Below are positions 25,444-35,400 of a stretch of 52,254 bases of DNA, piece after piece (the stretch's first letter is position 1; the number at the start of each line of letters is the position of its first letter). The notes under the pieces are model-generated. The model searched no databases, was not told the origin of the DNA, and worked only from the letters and a program-made list of their open reading frames with translations. The translations under genes and the position numbers were made by a program. Where the stretch lies: contig JACZJN010000091.1 of NCBI GenBank assembly GCA_014860565.1, positions 1-52,254 on the forward strand. Reading direction: 5' to 3'. The DNA comes from Bacteroidota bacterium. GTDB lineage: Bacteria > Bacteroidota > Ignavibacteria > SZUA-365.

Positions 25444-26357
25444 ACAACACGAAAGGCGATATCCTGACGGCACAGGGCGGTGCGCTGACGCGGCGCGACA
25501 CGCTCTCCGCATACTACGAGCTTACCAAGCCCGGCATCACGCTGATGGTTGTCATCAGCACCGCGGCGGGATTCTATCTCGCCCTGCCGAGGGACTTTCT
25601 CACGCTGGAGTATGCGCTGTTGTTCGTCCTGACCGTCGTGGGAACCGCGCTCGTCTCCGCTGGAAGCTGTGTGCTGAACCATGTGATGGAGCATGATCAT
25701 GACCGGGAGATGAAGAGGACGATGTTTCGTCCCATTCCCGCGGGCAAGATCAGCTACACCTCCGCGCTCGTGTACGGTATCGGACTCGCTGCCGCCGGAC
25801 TCGCCCTGCTGCTCTGGGCCCAGCCTCTCACCGCGGCGCTGGCGGCATTGACCGTCGTGCTCTACCTCGGCGTCTATACGCCGATGAAACGCAAGACGCA
25901 GTTGGCGACGTTGATCGGAGGCATCCCCGGCGCGTTACCGCCGCTCGGCGGGTATGCGACGATTTCGGGAGAAATCAGCATTGAGGCCTTCGTGCTCTTC
26001 ATGATTCTGTTTCTCTGGCAGATGCCGCATTTCCTTTCGCTCGCGTGGATGTATCGCAAGGATTACGAACGCGGCGGCTTTCCGATGCTGACCGTACTCG
26101 ACGGTTCGGGAATGGTCGTGGCGCGGCACATCATCAGCTACACGCTGATGCTGCTGCTTTTCAGCCTGATGCTGACGGTGCTTTCGGTCACCGGCGTCGT
26201 CTACTTCACCGGGGCGCTTCTTCTCGGTGCGGCGTTTGTCGCCATGGGGGTTCGCTTTTTCATCGATCGTTCGAACACCAATGCCCGGACAGTCCTTCTT
26301 TCCTCGTATTTCTATCTGCTCGCATTGATCACCCTGATGTTCATCGACAAGGCCTGA
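25440..26357 (+). CDS. ctaB: Protoheme IX farnesyltransferase (heme O synthase)
   Basis: This 305-residue UbiA-superfamily prenyltransferase converts heme b to heme O. Motifs: YYELTKPGITLMVVISTAAGFYL near the N-terminus, the first Asp-rich motif NHVMEHDHDREMKRTMFRPIPAGKIS (about 78-103), YTPMKRKTQLATLIGGIPGALPPLGGY, and WQMPHFLSLAWMYRKDYERGGFPML. It has nine predicted helices. The start overlaps the ctaA stop (ATGA). Subunit III follows after three bases. Confidence 0.96.
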   Translation: MNNTKGDILTAQGGALTRRDTLSAYYELTKPGITLMVVISTAAGFYLALPRDFLTLEYALLFVLTVVGTALVSAGSCVLNHVMEHDHDREMKRTMFRPIPAGKISYTSALVYGIGLAAAGLALLLWAQPLTAALAALTVVLYLGVYTPMKRKTQLATLIGGIPGALPPLGGYATISGEISIEAFVLFMILFLWQMPHFLSLAWMYRKDYERGGFPMLTVLDGSGMVVARHIISYTLMLLLFSLMLTVLSVTGVVYFTGALLLGAAFVAMGVRFFIDRSNTNARTVLLSSYFYLLALITLMFIDKA

Positions 26358-26360
26358 CGC

Positions 26361-26951
26361 ATGTCTACTCTCGCTACCACACAGCCACGATTCACTACCG
26401 GCATCTATCACGGCAAGCTCGGGATGTGGGTGTTCCTCGCATCCGAGATCATGTTTTTCTCCGGCTTCTTCGGCGCGTTCATCGTGCTTCGCAACCTCAA
26501 CATCGAGGTATTCACCGCCAGCGCGCATATGCTCGACAAGACCGTCGCCACGATAAACACCGCCGTGCTGATCACCAGCAGCCTGACAATGGCGCTCGCG
26601 CATCTTGCGCTTGAGCGGGGCGAGCAGTCGAAGTTCCGCCTCTTCCTGTTCATCACCATTCTCTGCGCGTTCGGCTTCCTCGGCATCAAGAGCTACGAAT
26701 ACGCCACGAAGTTCGGCCACCACATCTACCCGTGGACGAACACGTTCTTCGCGACCTATTTCACGATGACCGGTTTTCATGCGCTGCATGTGATCGGGGG
26801 AATCATCCCGATGATCTGGATGCTCGGTAAATCGCTGGTGAAAGGCTATCCGCAGGAAATGCATCATCGCGTCGAGGTGCTCGGACTCTACTGGCACTTC
26901 GTCGATCTCGTCTGGATTTTCCTCTTCCCGACGCTGTATCTGATTTTCTAG
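26361..26951 (+). CDS. ctaE: Cytochrome c oxidase subunit III
   Basis: This 196-residue protein is the short five-helix form of subunit III. Family features: GKLGMWVFLASEIMFFSGFFGAFIVLR at the N-terminus, ATYFTMTGFHALHVIGGIIPM with the conserved His pair, and the closing LYWHFVDLVWIFLFPTLYLIF. It sits between ctaB and subunit IV in the same transcript. Nothing is unusual. Confidence 0.96.
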   Translation: MSTLATTQPRFTTGIYHGKLGMWVFLASEIMFFSGFFGAFIVLRNLNIEVFTASAHMLDKTVATINTAVLITSSLTMALAHLALERGEQSKFRLFLFITILCAFGFLGIKSYEYATKFGHHIYPWTNTFFATYFTMTGFHALHVIGGIIPMIWMLGKSLVKGYPQEMHHRVEVLGLYWHFVDLVWIFLFPTLYLIF

Positions 26952-26969
26952 GACTGAAAGGAGAACACC

Positions 26970-27251
26970 ATGACTTCCGGAATGAGCTTTCAGGAAATAC
27001 AGAAATCGTACTTCAAGGTGTTTATTGCGCTTCTCGTTCTCACCGCGCTCACCGTTGCAGTCACGACCATCCACTTCGGCGACGTCGCAAACATCGTGAT
27101 CGGCGTATTCATCGCCCTTGCGAAAGCGGGACTGGTGGCATACATCTTCATGCATCTGAAATTCGACAACAAGCGCCTGCGCTATTTCGTCGGAGTTCCC
27201 GTCTTCTTTTTTGTCACCCTCGTTCTCACGCTTACAATGCTGGGTCTCTGA
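26970..27251 (+). CDS. ctaF: Cytochrome c oxidase subunit IV (small, CtaF-like)
   Basis: This 93-residue protein has three predicted helices: YFKVFIALLVLTALTVAVTTI, VANIVIGVFIALAKAGLVAYIFMHLKF and FVGVPVFFFVTLVLTLTMLGL. The middle helix with IALAKAGLVAYIFMHLK is the signature of the prokaryotic COX4-pro family. A GAAAGGAG sits ten bases upstream of the ATG. It closes the structural oxidase genes; the ABC transporter genes begin seven bases after its stop. Confidence 0.9.
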   Translation: MTSGMSFQEIQKSYFKVFIALLVLTALTVAVTTIHFGDVANIVIGVFIALAKAGLVAYIFMHLKFDNKRLRYFVGVPVFFFVTLVLTLTMLGL

Positions 27252-27258
27252 TATTCAC

Positions 27259-28188
27259 ATGCTGACCATCGACAACATATCGCACACATACCACCGTCGG
27301 AAAGGCGCGGCGACACGGGCCCTTGATGGCGTCTCTTTCGATGCCGCGCACGGCGAGGTCACGGCGGTGATAGGACCCAATGGAAGCGGGAAATCCACGT
27401 TGTTCCGTCTGGTCACCGGTGCGCTTCATCTGCAGCAGGGCGGCATTCAGCTCGACGGTCAGCATCCGGGCAGCGCCCGACTCGGAGTTGTGTTTCAGTC
27501 GCCGGCGCTTGATCGTCAGCTCACGGTGTTCGAGAATCTCTACCATCACGCGCTGCTCTACGGACGCCGCCTGAAGAAAGCCCAGCTGCCGGCGGAGCTG
27601 CTCGACGTGCTGGAACTCAATGGTCGGCTGGATAGCAAAGTCGACGAACTCTCGGGCGGATTCCAGCGGCGTGTCGAACTTGCGAAGGCATTGCTCACCG
27701 AACCGGAATTACTGGTGCTCGACGAACCCTTCACGGGGCTGGACATCAATGCACGGGATGCATTTTTCTCCGTACTCCAGCATGTCACCGCTGCGCGTGG
27801 ATTGACAACGCTGCTCGTGACGCACGAACTCTCCGTCGCCACGCGCTGCGACCGCGTCGTTCTGTTCGAGGAGGGGACCGTGATCGCCAACGAACGTCCG
27901 GGCGCCCTGCTCTCCGACTTCGGCCGCATGGTGGTCGTCATAAGGGGTGAGGATCTCGACACGCTCGCCGCACGCATTGCCGCATCGAGCGACATCGTTT
28001 CCCTCCGTATTGCAGACGATGCACTTCTGCTGAAAAACACGACACTGCAGGATGTGCTCATGATCGTGGACGAGCGCGACAGCCGTATTCACGACATCGA
28101 AGCGCGGCGTCCGACCCTCGAAGATTATTTTATCGCCCGCACCGGGCACGCACTGCAGGACGCGGTCGGGGAGCTGGAGGCAGCATGA
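27259..28188 (+). CDS. ABC transporter ATP-binding protein (in cox cluster)
   Basis: This 309-residue ATPase has a complete nucleotide-binding domain: Walker A GPNGSGKST (about 39-47), Q-loop VVFQSPALDRQ, signature ELSGGFQRRVELAKALL, Walker B LLVLDEPFTGLD and H-loop LVTHE. The last 90 residues form an extension common in DrrA/CcmA-like and NosF-like exporters. The start at 27259 is used because the family strand MLTIDNISHTY begins there; an upstream in-frame start would overlap ctaF. It overlaps the permease gene by four bases. Its place between subunit IV and SCO1 suggests a role in oxidase assembly, perhaps moving copper- or heme-related cargo as NosFY is thought to do; this is inference. 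Confidence 0.92.
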   Translation: MLTIDNISHTYHRRKGAATRALDGVSFDAAHGEVTAVIGPNGSGKSTLFRLVTGALHLQQGGIQLDGQHPGSARLGVVFQSPALDRQLTVFENLYHHALLYGRRLKKAQLPAELLDVLELNGRLDSKVDELSGGFQRRVELAKALLTEPELLVLDEPFTGLDINARDAFFSVLQHVTAARGLTTLLVTHELSVATRCDRVVLFEEGTVIANERPGALLSDFGRMVVVIRGEDLDTLAARIAASSDIVSLRIADDALLLKNTTLQDVLMIVDERDSRIHDIEARRPTLEDYFIARTGHALQDAVGELEAA

Positions 28189-28949
28189 CGGCGATTCTGC
28201 TTCCGACATACAGTCTCTGGATTCGCGATCTCAAGCATTTCATTCGTCAGCGCAGCCGCGTCATCGGGGCCGTCGGACAGCCATTTGTCATCTGGATCTT
28301 TCTCAGCGCGGGTTTCAAGAACAGCGTGAACGCGGGCGGTGCGGATTACGGAGCATATCTGTTTCCCGGCATCATCATGCTCATCGCACTGTTCGCCGCC
28401 ATTTTTTCGACGATCTCCGTGATCGAAGATCGGAAAAGTGGCTTCCTGCAGGGAGTGCTTACCTCGCCGGCGCCACGCGCGTCGATCGTGTGGAGCAAGA
28501 TGCTTGCAGGCACGACGATCGCGCTGCTGCAATCGGTGGTGTTCATGGTGCTGCTGCCGTTCACCGGACTCTCCCTCAGCTGGGAAGGAATCGGACTCAG
28601 CATTCTTATTCTCGCCGGCACGGGAATGACGCTCACGGGACTCGGGTTCCTGATATCCTGGAGCATGTCGTCCACGCAGGGATTTCACGCAATCATGAAT
28701 CTGCTGCTCATTCCGATGTGGATTCTGTCCGGTGCGTTCTTTCCCCCCGAGGGAACGGCATCCTGGCTTGGCGTCATCATTCATCTGAATCCGCTTTACT
28801 ACATCACCACGCTGTTTCAGAAAGCCTTTTTCGCGGGCAGCGGCGTGAGCGTCGCAGGTGGTCCATCCGTCGCCGTTTCGATTGCGGTGTTCGCCGCACT
28901 GTTTCTTCTGTTGTTCATTACCTCGCTGAGGCTCGTACGCAAATCATGA
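28185..28949 (+). CDS. ABC-2 type transporter permease (in cox cluster)
   Basis: This 254-residue protein has six predicted helices and no ATPase domain. The ABC-2 signature runs through GMTLTGLGFLISWSMSSTQG, then NLLLIPMWILSGAFFPPEG and HLNPLYYITTLFQKAFF. The N-terminal cytoplasmic part has WIRDLKHFIRQRSRVIG, as in DrrB/NodJ-like exporters. It pairs with the preceding ATPase (four-base overlap), and its stop overlaps the SCO1 start, so three different functions are translationally linked. The substrate is unknown. Confidence 0.9.
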   Translation: MTAILLPTYSLWIRDLKHFIRQRSRVIGAVGQPFVIWIFLSAGFKNSVNAGGADYGAYLFPGIIMLIALFAAIFSTISVIEDRKSGFLQGVLTSPAPRASIVWSKMLAGTTIALLQSVVFMVLLPFTGLSLSWEGIGLSILILAGTGMTLTGLGFLISWSMSSTQGFHAIMNLLLIPMWILSGAFFPPEGTASWLGVIIHLNPLYYITTLFQKAFFAGSGVSVAGGPSVAVSIAVFAALFLLLFITSLRLVRKS

Positions 28950-29536
28950 AGAAAGGCACGTTCGTCATCCCTGTTCTGATATTCGCGTTTCTTGCAGTCG
29001 CAGGTGGCTGTCAGTCGAAACGAGGCGGCGGCAGCGTCACATCCCTTCCGGAGATCAAGCCCGCCCCCGCGTTCTCCTTTACGAACTTCGACGGACGCAC
29101 GGTGACCAACGCCGATTTCAAGGGCAAAGTGTACATCGCATACTTTTTCTTTACCTCCTGCGGCGGTCCCTGTCCGGTCATGAATTCGAAAGCGAACGTG
29201 CTGCAGGCCGAATACGCGGATGAAGACGATTTCCGCATCGCGGGTTTTTCCGTCGATCCCGAGACGGACACGGTCGAGCGTCTGACCAAGTACGCCGAGC
29301 GCTATTCCGCCAAGCCGGGGAAGTGGTCGATGATGCGCAACGACAGGGAAGTCGTCGCCGCGCTCGCCTCGAAAGGTTTCATGATGGGCGACGCGAGTGT
29401 GCCCGCGCTGCACAGCACGCGCTTCGCGCTCGTAGATCGCCACGGTATGATCCGCGGCTATTATGACGGCATGGATGATGCGAAAGTCGAAGAATTGCGC
29501 GCCGCCATCGATTATCTCCTCGAGGAGAAGTCATGA
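28946..29536 (+). CDS. SCO1/SenC copper chaperone lipoprotein
   Basis: This 196-residue protein delivers copper to, or reduces, the CuA centre of subunit II. A lipobox VAGGC puts the lipid anchor at Cys22. The thioredoxin-like domain has the copper motif CGGPC (CxxxC) after YIAYFFFTS, the strand FRIAGFSVDPETDTVERL, and the distal ligand His in ALHSTRFALVD. The ATG overlaps the permease stop (ATGA), and its own stop overlaps the DUF420 start. The CxxxC here has GGP between the cysteines where many family members have an acidic or hydrophobic residue. Confidence 0.93.
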   Translation: MKKGTFVIPVLIFAFLAVAGGCQSKRGGGSVTSLPEIKPAPAFSFTNFDGRTVTNADFKGKVYIAYFFFTSCGGPCPVMNSKANVLQAEYADEDDFRIAGFSVDPETDTVERLTKYAERYSAKPGKWSMMRNDREVVAALASKGFMMGDASVPALHSTRFALVDRHGMIRGYYDGMDDAKVEELRAAIDYLLEEKS

Positions 29537-29955
29537 GCGTGAGCGATCTGCCGACACTCAATGCGTTCCTGAACGGACTCGCTTCGGTGTTCCTGATCAC
29601 GGGCTTCGTATTCATCCGTCGAAAGATGATTCCCCAGCATCGCGCGATGATGCTCGCGGCGTTTGTTACGTCCGGACTGTTCCTGATTTCCTATCTCACC
29701 TATCATTTCAGCGCGCATCTGATTACGCGCTTCCAGGGTGAGGGGCTGGCGCGGACCGTGTACTTCGCGATCCTGATATCGCATTCCGCGCTGGCGGTGG
29801 CCGTGCCGCCCATGGCGATCATCACGCTTTTCCGCGGCCTGAAAATGAACGTCGAAAAGCACCGCGCGCTCGCGCGCTGGACGCTGCCCATCTGGCTGTA
29901 CGTGTCCGTCACCGGGGTCGCGGTCTATTTCATGCTCTATCACATTTATGCGTGA
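29533..29955 (+). CDS. DUF420 membrane protein (CtaM-like oxidase assembly factor)
   Basis: This 140-residue protein has four predicted helices and the DUF420 pattern: LPTLNAFLNGLASVFLITGFVFIRR, PQHRAMMLAAFVTSGLFLISYLTYHF, FAILISHSALAVAVPPMAIITL and HRALARWTLPIWLYVSVTGVAVYFMLYHIY. Conserved His residues sit at helix ends. The DUF420 protein CtaM of Staphylococcus is required for an active heme-A oxidase, and the position next to SCO1 fits such a role. Four-base overlap with the SCO1 gene. Confidence 0.9.
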   Translation: MSVSDLPTLNAFLNGLASVFLITGFVFIRRKMIPQHRAMMLAAFVTSGLFLISYLTYHFSAHLITRFQGEGLARTVYFAILISHSALAVAVPPMAIITLFRGLKMNVEKHRALARWTLPIWLYVSVTGVAVYFMLYHIYA

Positions 29956-29961
29956 GGCACA

Positions 29962-30204
29962 ATGAAAAAGCGATGGATCACATATGCTGTTTTCGCTGCC
30001 GCCCTGCTGCTGCTGCCGGAATTGCTGTCGGCCTGTCCGAACTGCAAGGAGGCGTACATGAGCGACGGACAGACGCCCGTGTCCTCGGGTTTCAACACAA
30101 GCATTTATTTCATGATGGCGATGCCGTTTCTGGTATTCGGCGGTTTCACGCTTCGGCTCTGGCTGGCGCATAAGCGTCAGAAGGCCGAGGGCTCCCAGGT
30201 ATAA
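29962..30204 (+). CDS. Small CxxC membrane protein of unknown function
   Basis: This 80-residue protein has a signal-like helix ITYAVFAAALLLLPELLSA followed immediately by CPNCKEAY, then a second helix FNTSIYFMMAMPFLVFGGFTLRLWLAH and a basic tail. The CxxC would lie just outside the membrane, so a thiol, copper or heme-delivery role is possible. I do not recognise a named family. It lies seven bases after the DUF420 gene and 30 bases before actA, inside a long one-direction operon, and is therefore probably part of respiratory assembly. Confidence 0.75.
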   Translation: MKKRWITYAVFAAALLLLPELLSACPNCKEAYMSDGQTPVSSGFNTSIYFMMAMPFLVFGGFTLRLWLAHKRQKAEGSQV

Positions 30205-30233
30205 TCAACGCATTACAACGATCGACAGACAGC

Positions 30234-30845
30234 ATGTTTACTGCATCTCAGGATAGAACAATCAAACGGAGCATCGTCAGCATCCTCATACTGGCTGCGA
30301 TCGGCGCGGGATCGTTTTACTTTCTGCGTCACCCGAGCGTGATGGACGTCGGCTATCGTCCGCAGCAGCCGGTACCGTTTGACCACAGCGTGCATGCGGG
30401 CAACCTCGGTATTTCCTGTGTGTACTGTCACACCAGCGTCGAAACCTCGCCGCACTCCACGGTGCCGCCGACACAGACCTGCATGAACTGCCATGTCTCC
30501 GTCAAGCGCGACAGCCCGCGTCTGCAGCTCGTGCGAGAGAGCTATGAAAACAATACACCGATTCAGTGGGTGCGGGTACACCGCCTGCCCGACTATGCAT
30601 TCTTCAATCACAGCCGCCACATCACCGCGGGTATCGACTGTGCGTCGTGCCACGGGGAGGTGGAAAAGCAGGGCGTGATCGTGCAGAAGAAACCGCTCAC
30701 CATGGGCTGGTGCCTCGACTGCCACCGCAACCCCGACGAATACGTCATACGTACGCGTCCCATCACTGGAGTCGACGTGGATCCCGCCGTCCTGAGCCGA
30801 CCGCTCAGAAAGGGACCGCAGAACTGCTCGACCTGTCACCATTGA
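30234..30845 (+). CDS. actA: Alternative Complex III subunit ActA, pentaheme cytochrome c
   Basis: This 203-residue protein has an N-terminal anchor helix (IVSILILAAIGAGSFYFL) and five heme motifs in the periplasmic part: CVYCH, CMNCH, CASCH, CLDCH and CSTCH, the count expected of ActA. Additional His residues (FDHSVHAG, FNHSRHI) provide distal ligands. ACIII oxidises quinol and reduces cytochrome c or the oxidase directly, replacing the bc1 complex. First of six consecutive act genes, placed directly downstream of the oxidase cluster. Confidence 0.95.
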   Translation: MFTASQDRTIKRSIVSILILAAIGAGSFYFLRHPSVMDVGYRPQQPVPFDHSVHAGNLGISCVYCHTSVETSPHSTVPPTQTCMNCHVSVKRDSPRLQLVRESYENNTPIQWVRVHRLPDYAFFNHSRHITAGIDCASCHGEVEKQGVIVQKKPLTMGWCLDCHRNPDEYVIRTRPITGVDVDPAVLSRPLRKGPQNCSTCHH

Positions 30846-30901
30846 TCCGCTGATCGTCATGAATTACGGACACGAAGTCACTCACACTGCGAAACACCTG
30901 T

Positions 30902-33900
30902 ATGTCTGATACGGATACATCAACAAAAACGTACTGGAAAAGCTTCAGAGAACTGGGCAAAGACCCGGAAGTGCTGGAGCAGCTCAAGCACGAATTTCCT
31001 GCCGATTACGACGAGCCCACTACCGACGCTTCGTCGATAACACGGCGCACTTTTCTCGGACTGATGGCCGCTTCCGCCGCACTCGCGGCCACGAGCTGCC
31101 GCCGACCCGAGCAGCAGATTGTGCCGTACGTCAAGAAGCCGGAGTATCTCACACCCGGCATCGCCGATCAATTCGCCACGGCATTCACGCATCAGAATTT
31201 TGCGTCTGGTCTGCTTGTGCGCTCCCGTGAAGGGCGGCCGGTGAAGATCGAAGGGAACGATCTGTGCTCGATAAGCGCGGGCAAGGCAATGCCTCTTACG
31301 CAGGCGTCGCTGCTTTCGCTCTATGACCCCGAACGCATGCTGCGTCCCACGGTCAATAACAGCGATTCGACCCCGCTCAACGCGATGCGCCGCATGGCCG
31401 ACGCCATCCGCGAAGTGACGGCGAAGGGGAAGAGCGTGCGTATTCTTGTCGACGAACATGCGTCGCCCTCGCGTGCGCGGCTGTACGGCGAACTCGAACA
31501 GATGCTTCCGAACACGCGCGTCGTCACCTGGCCCGCGATTGTGGCCGGGGGCGCCGCCGAAGCCAACCGCCAACTGCTCGGCATCGACGCTGTGTTGGTG
31601 CCGGATCTTTCGCGTGCCGATGTGATTCTCGGTATCGAGTCCGATTTCCTCGGATCGGATCCGGAATCGCTTTACCACATCAGGAATTTCGCGAAGCGCC
31701 GCAAGCCCGAAACCGGATCGCCCGATATGAGCCGCTTCTATTCGGCGGAGGCGACGATGACCATGACGGGCTCGAACGCCGATACGCGCATCCGCATCAA
31801 GCCGGTGGAGATCGATGAGTTCCTGCTGGCGCTGCTCAATGAGATCGTCATCGTTCAAGGCCGCGGCGGGCTTGACGCATCGATCGTCTCACAGCTCACG
31901 GGCAGGGCAAACAGCCGCTTCCCCGCGATCAAGCGTATCGCTGCGGACCTTGCGGCGAAGCCTTCAGTGGTCATGGTCGGACGTCACCTGCCCGTGCACA
32001 CGCATGCGCTCGGCGTGCTGCTCAACAAGGCACTCGGTTCCATCGGTGAGGGACGCATCATCGACCCGCGTCACGCACTGCCGTTCAGCGGCGCCAAGAA
32101 TGCCGGCATCGAGTCCCTGAAACAGGAACTGGAAAGCGGCAGCGTGGGTGTCGTCATTTTTGCAGATGTCAATCCCGCCTATGCGCTTCCAGCCGATACG
32201 TTCCGTTCGATTGTTTCGCGCGTGCTTTATCGCTTCTCGCTCTCGCAATACGCCGACGAGACCTCGAAAGTCTGCTCCATCTTTGTCCCCGTCAACCACT
32301 TCCTCGAAACCTGGAGCGATGTGCGCATGCTCGATGGTTCCGAAGGAGTCGTACAGCCATTGATCGCGCCGCTCAACGACGGACAGCCCTCGCTTGCCGA
32401 TACGCTCATGGGCATCGCGCACGCTTTCGACGAAACGTTCTTCGCAACCACCCCGACCTTCTATAACTACGTGCAGAAGCGATGGCGTGAAGAACGCTAT
32501 CCAGCGAGCGGTCGTCCTTCCTTCGACGGCTTCTGGAACGACGTGCTTCGCAGCGGCCGCACCGATGCGGCTCCTGTCTCCCGTACCGTGAACTGGAGCG
32601 GCAGTGCGGCGGCGTCTCTTCTGCGCAAGGCCGCGACCGCTGCCTCGGCGCAGCCGACGGGGATGATGCTCGGGGTGCTGCCGAGCAACACGCTGTATGA
32701 CGGACGCTACGCGAACCTCGGTTGGTTGATGGAATTGCCCGACCCGGTGACAAAGGTGACCTGGGACAATGTGGCGATCATGAGTAGAACCACTGCCGTG
32801 CGACTCGGCGTTGAAACCGGCGGCATGCTCAACGTGAAGACAAAGGCGGGCACGGTGAAGCTGCCTGCGTTCATTCAACCGGGCGTCGCCGACGACACGG
32901 TCTTTACCCAGACAGGTTTCGGCCGCACGGAAGGGGGACGCGTTTCCGCGGATAAAGGCGTGAATGCCTTCGCGCTTCTGCACAGCACCGACACCATCGG
33001 GTACCTCCCTGTGACGATTGAAGCCACCGGGGAGAAATACGCGGTGGCCACGACGCAGGATCACCATTCGCTTTCCGGCGATGAACTGTACGACATCGAT
33101 CGCAGCGAAATCGTGAAGGAAGGCACTCTCGCTGCGTTTCTGAAGGATCCCGCATCGCTGTACGCGAAGGATCTCCCGCTGTACGGAACCGAGAAGAATA
33201 CCGACCGACCGATCAGCATCACGACGCCGCACGATTACAGCAAGGGACATCGGTGGGGCATGACCATCGACACCTCCGCATGCGTTGGCTGCAATGCCTG
33301 CGTGATCGCCTGCGTGTCGGAAAACAATATTCCCGTCGTGGGCAAGGATCAGGTGCTGCGCGGACGCGAAATGCACTGGATTCGCATCGACCGCTATTAC
33401 GTAGGGCCTGATGAAAGTCCGGAAACCCTGCTGCAGCCCATGCTCTGCCAGCATTGCGAAAAGGCGCCATGCGAGAACGTGTGCCCCGTCGCGGCCACGA
33501 CGCACAGTCCCGAAGGACTCAACGAAATGACCTACAACCGCTGCGTGGGTACGCGGTACTGTTCGAACAACTGTCCCTACAAGGTGCGCCGCTTCAATTA
33601 TCTCAATTACCACAAGGACGAGCGCGAGCCGGTGAACATGGTGTTCAATCCCGACGTCACTGTCCGGATGCGTGGTATCATGGAGAAATGCACCTTCTGC
33701 GTGCATCGCATCAACGAAGCGAAATACCACGCCAAGAACGAGGGGCGCGACATGCTGCGTGACGGAGAAGTCGTGACCGCATGTCAGCAGGCCTGTCCGG
33801 CCGACGCCATCGTGTTCGGCAACACCAACGACCCCGACAGCGCGGTGTCAAAGCACCGCACTTCGGATCGCGGATATCACGTGCTGCGCGAGCTCAATGT

Positions 33901-33958
33901 TCTTCCCTCGATCACCTACAAGGCCAAGATCCGCAATACGAACGGAGGAAACGCATGA
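30902..33958 (+). CDS. actB: Alternative Complex III subunit ActB, molybdopterin-like/Fe-S protein
   Basis: This 1018-residue protein combines a molybdopterin-oxidoreductase-like domain (known to lack cofactor in ACIII) with a C-terminal ferredoxin domain. A Tat-like segment [20 protein letters not shown] (about 46-65) ends in a likely lipid-anchored Cys. The Fe-S cysteines are grouped at [12 protein letters not shown] (about 790), [28 protein letters not shown] and CTFCVHR...CQQACP, fitting three 4Fe-4S clusters plus one 3Fe-4S cluster as known for ActB. Its stop overlaps the actC start by four bases. Confidence 0.95.
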   Translation: MSDTDTSTKTYWKSFRELGKDPEVLEQLKHEFPADYDEPTTDASSITRRTFLGLMAASAALAATSCRRPEQQIVPYVKKPEYLTPGIADQFATAFTHQNFASGLLVRSREGRPVKIEGNDLCSISAGKAMPLTQASLLSLYDPERMLRPTVNNSDSTPLNAMRRMADAIREVTAKGKSVRILVDEHASPSRARLYGELEQMLPNTRVVTWPAIVAGGAAEANRQLLGIDAVLVPDLSRADVILGIESDFLGSDPESLYHIRNFAKRRKPETGSPDMSRFYSAEATMTMTGSNADTRIRIKPVEIDEFLLALLNEIVIVQGRGGLDASIVSQLTGRANSRFPAIKRIAADLAAKPSVVMVGRHLPVHTHALGVLLNKALGSIGEGRIIDPRHALPFSGAKNAGIESLKQELESGSVGVVIFADVNPAYALPADTFRSIVSRVLYRFSLSQYADETSKVCSIFVPVNHFLETWSDVRMLDGSEGVVQPLIAPLNDGQPSLADTLMGIAHAFDETFFATTPTFYNYVQKRWREERYPASGRPSFDGFWNDVLRSGRTDAAPVSRTVNWSGSAAASLLRKAATAASAQPTGMMLGVLPSNTLYDGRYANLGWLMELPDPVTKVTWDNVAIMSRTTAVRLGVETGGMLNVKTKAGTVKLPAFIQPGVADDTVFTQTGFGRTEGGRVSADKGVNAFALLHSTDTIGYLPVTIEATGEKYAVATTQDHHSLSGDELYDIDRSEIVKEGTLAAFLKDPASLYAKDLPLYGTEKNTDRPISITTPHDYSKGHRWGMTIDTSACVGCNACVIACVSENNIPVVGKDQVLRGREMHWIRIDRYYVGPDESPETLLQPMLCQHCEKAPCENVCPVAATTHSPEGLNEMTYNRCVGTRYCSNNCPYKVRRFNYLNYHKDEREPVNMVFNPDVTVRMRGIMEKCTFCVHRINEAKYHAKNEGRDMLRDGEVVTACQQACPADAIVFGNTNDPDSAVSKHRTSDRGYHVLRELNVLPSITYKAKIRNTNGGNA

Positions 33959-35385
33959 GGACTGTGACTGACAAGCATCGTCAGGACAGCTGGAATATCG
34001 AAGGCGGCGGTACGCTGGCGGTCGATCCGAAAGAGCTGCGCGAACCGCTGGTCGAAGGCAAACCCGTCGCGGCCGACGTCACCGAAACCGTATCGCGGGT
34101 CGTCGAAAGCAAACCCACAAAACTGTGGTACGGCACCGTAACCGTCACCAGCGCAGTTGCAGGCTGGGGCATTCTCACCATTCTCTACACCGTGTTCACC
34201 GGCATCGGCGTGTGGGGCAACAACCAGCCCGTCGGTTGGGCCTGGGACATCACAAACTTCGTGTTCTGGATCGGTATCGGCCACGCCGGCACGCTCATCT
34301 CTGCCATCCTCTTTCTCTTCCGGCAGAAATGGCGCACAGCCATCAACCGCGCCGCCGAGGCGATGACGATATTCGCGGTTATCTGCGCCTTGATCTTCCC
34401 GATCATTCATACCGGTCGTCCGTGGGTCGCCGTGTACTGGCTGCTGCCGTTGCCGAATCAGATGCAGATGTGGGTGAACTTCCGTTCGCCGCTGTTATGG
34501 GACGTCTTCGCCGTCTCCACCTACTTCGCCGTTTCCGCGATGTTCTGGTTCGTCGGCCTCGTCCCCGATTTCGCCACGCTGCGCAACCGAGCGAAGAACA
34601 AGATTGCCAAGATGGCGTTCACCTTTTTCAGCATGGGATGGACCGGCGCCAACCGCCACTGGCACCGCTACGAAAAGGCATACCTGATCATGGCCGGCAT
34701 TTCCACGCCGCTGGTGCTGTCCGTGCATACGATCGTGTCGTTCGATTTTGCCGTGTCGGTGATTCCCGGATGGCACACGACGATCTTTCCGCCGTACTTC
34801 GTGGCCGGTGCGATTTTCTCCGGCTTCGGCATGGTGCTGACGCTGATGATTCTCGCGCGCAAGCTGCTGAATCTCGAGCAGTTCATCACGATCAAGCACA
34901 TCGAAAACATGAGCAAAGTGCTGATGGCGACCGGACTCATGGTGGGCTACGCCTACGGCATCGAGTTTTTCATCGCCTGGTACAGCGGCAATCCCTACGA
35001 GCGCTTCGTGTTCATCAACCGCGCGTTCGGTCCCTACAGTTGGGCCTACTGGACCATGGTCAGCTGCAATGTCTTCATCCCGCAGCTGTTCTGGTTCCGG
35101 GGCATCCGCCGCAACCTGCTGATCACCTGGATCATCTCGATCTTTGTGAATATCGGGATGTGGTTCGAGCGCTTCGTGATCATCGTCACGTCGCTGCATC
35201 GCGACTTCCTGCCGTCGAGCTGGGGCATGTTCACGCCGACCTGGGTCGACGTCTCCATTTTCGCAGGTACGGTGGGACTGTTCCTGACCCTGTTCCTTGT
35301 CTTCGCGAAATATCTCCCCGTGCTGGCAATCTCCGAGGTGAAGGGCATCCTTCCCGGAGCGCAGCCGAAGCACGGGCATCATTGA
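33955..35385 (+). CDS. actC: Alternative Complex III subunit ActC, NrfD-like quinol-site protein
   Basis: This 476-residue integral membrane protein of the NrfD/PsrC family has about ten helices and is thought to hold the quinol site of ACIII. Recognisable parts are [34 protein letters not shown], the [37 protein letters not shown] run, and [36 protein letters not shown]. The start at 33955 follows GGAGG and overlaps the actB stop; a longer frame from 33781 is a shadow of actB. About 60 hydrophilic residues precede the first helix. Confidence 0.95.
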   Translation: MRTVTDKHRQDSWNIEGGGTLAVDPKELREPLVEGKPVAADVTETVSRVVESKPTKLWYGTVTVTSAVAGWGILTILYTVFTGIGVWGNNQPVGWAWDITNFVFWIGIGHAGTLISAILFLFRQKWRTAINRAAEAMTIFAVICALIFPIIHTGRPWVAVYWLLPLPNQMQMWVNFRSPLLWDVFAVSTYFAVSAMFWFVGLVPDFATLRNRAKNKIAKMAFTFFSMGWTGANRHWHRYEKAYLIMAGISTPLVLSVHTIVSFDFAVSVIPGWHTTIFPPYFVAGAIFSGFGMVLTLMILARKLLNLEQFITIKHIENMSKVLMATGLMVGYAYGIEFFIAWYSGNPYERFVFINRAFGPYSWAYWTMVSCNVFIPQLFWFRGIRRNLLITWIISIFVNIGMWFERFVIIVTSLHRDFLPSSWGMFTPTWVDVSIFAGTVGLFLTLFLVFAKYLPVLAISEVKGILPGAQPKHGHH

Positions 35386-35400
35386 GGAGGTATGTGAGAA

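Noticed and set aside
28438-28629. Short plus-strand frames inside the ABC permease gene
   Set aside because: Arg/Cys/Ser-rich out-of-phase frames within a clear six-helix permease; no ribosome site.
31964-33730. 588-codon minus-strand open frame opposite actB
   Set aside because: Antisense shadow of a clear ActB gene with all its Fe-S cysteines.
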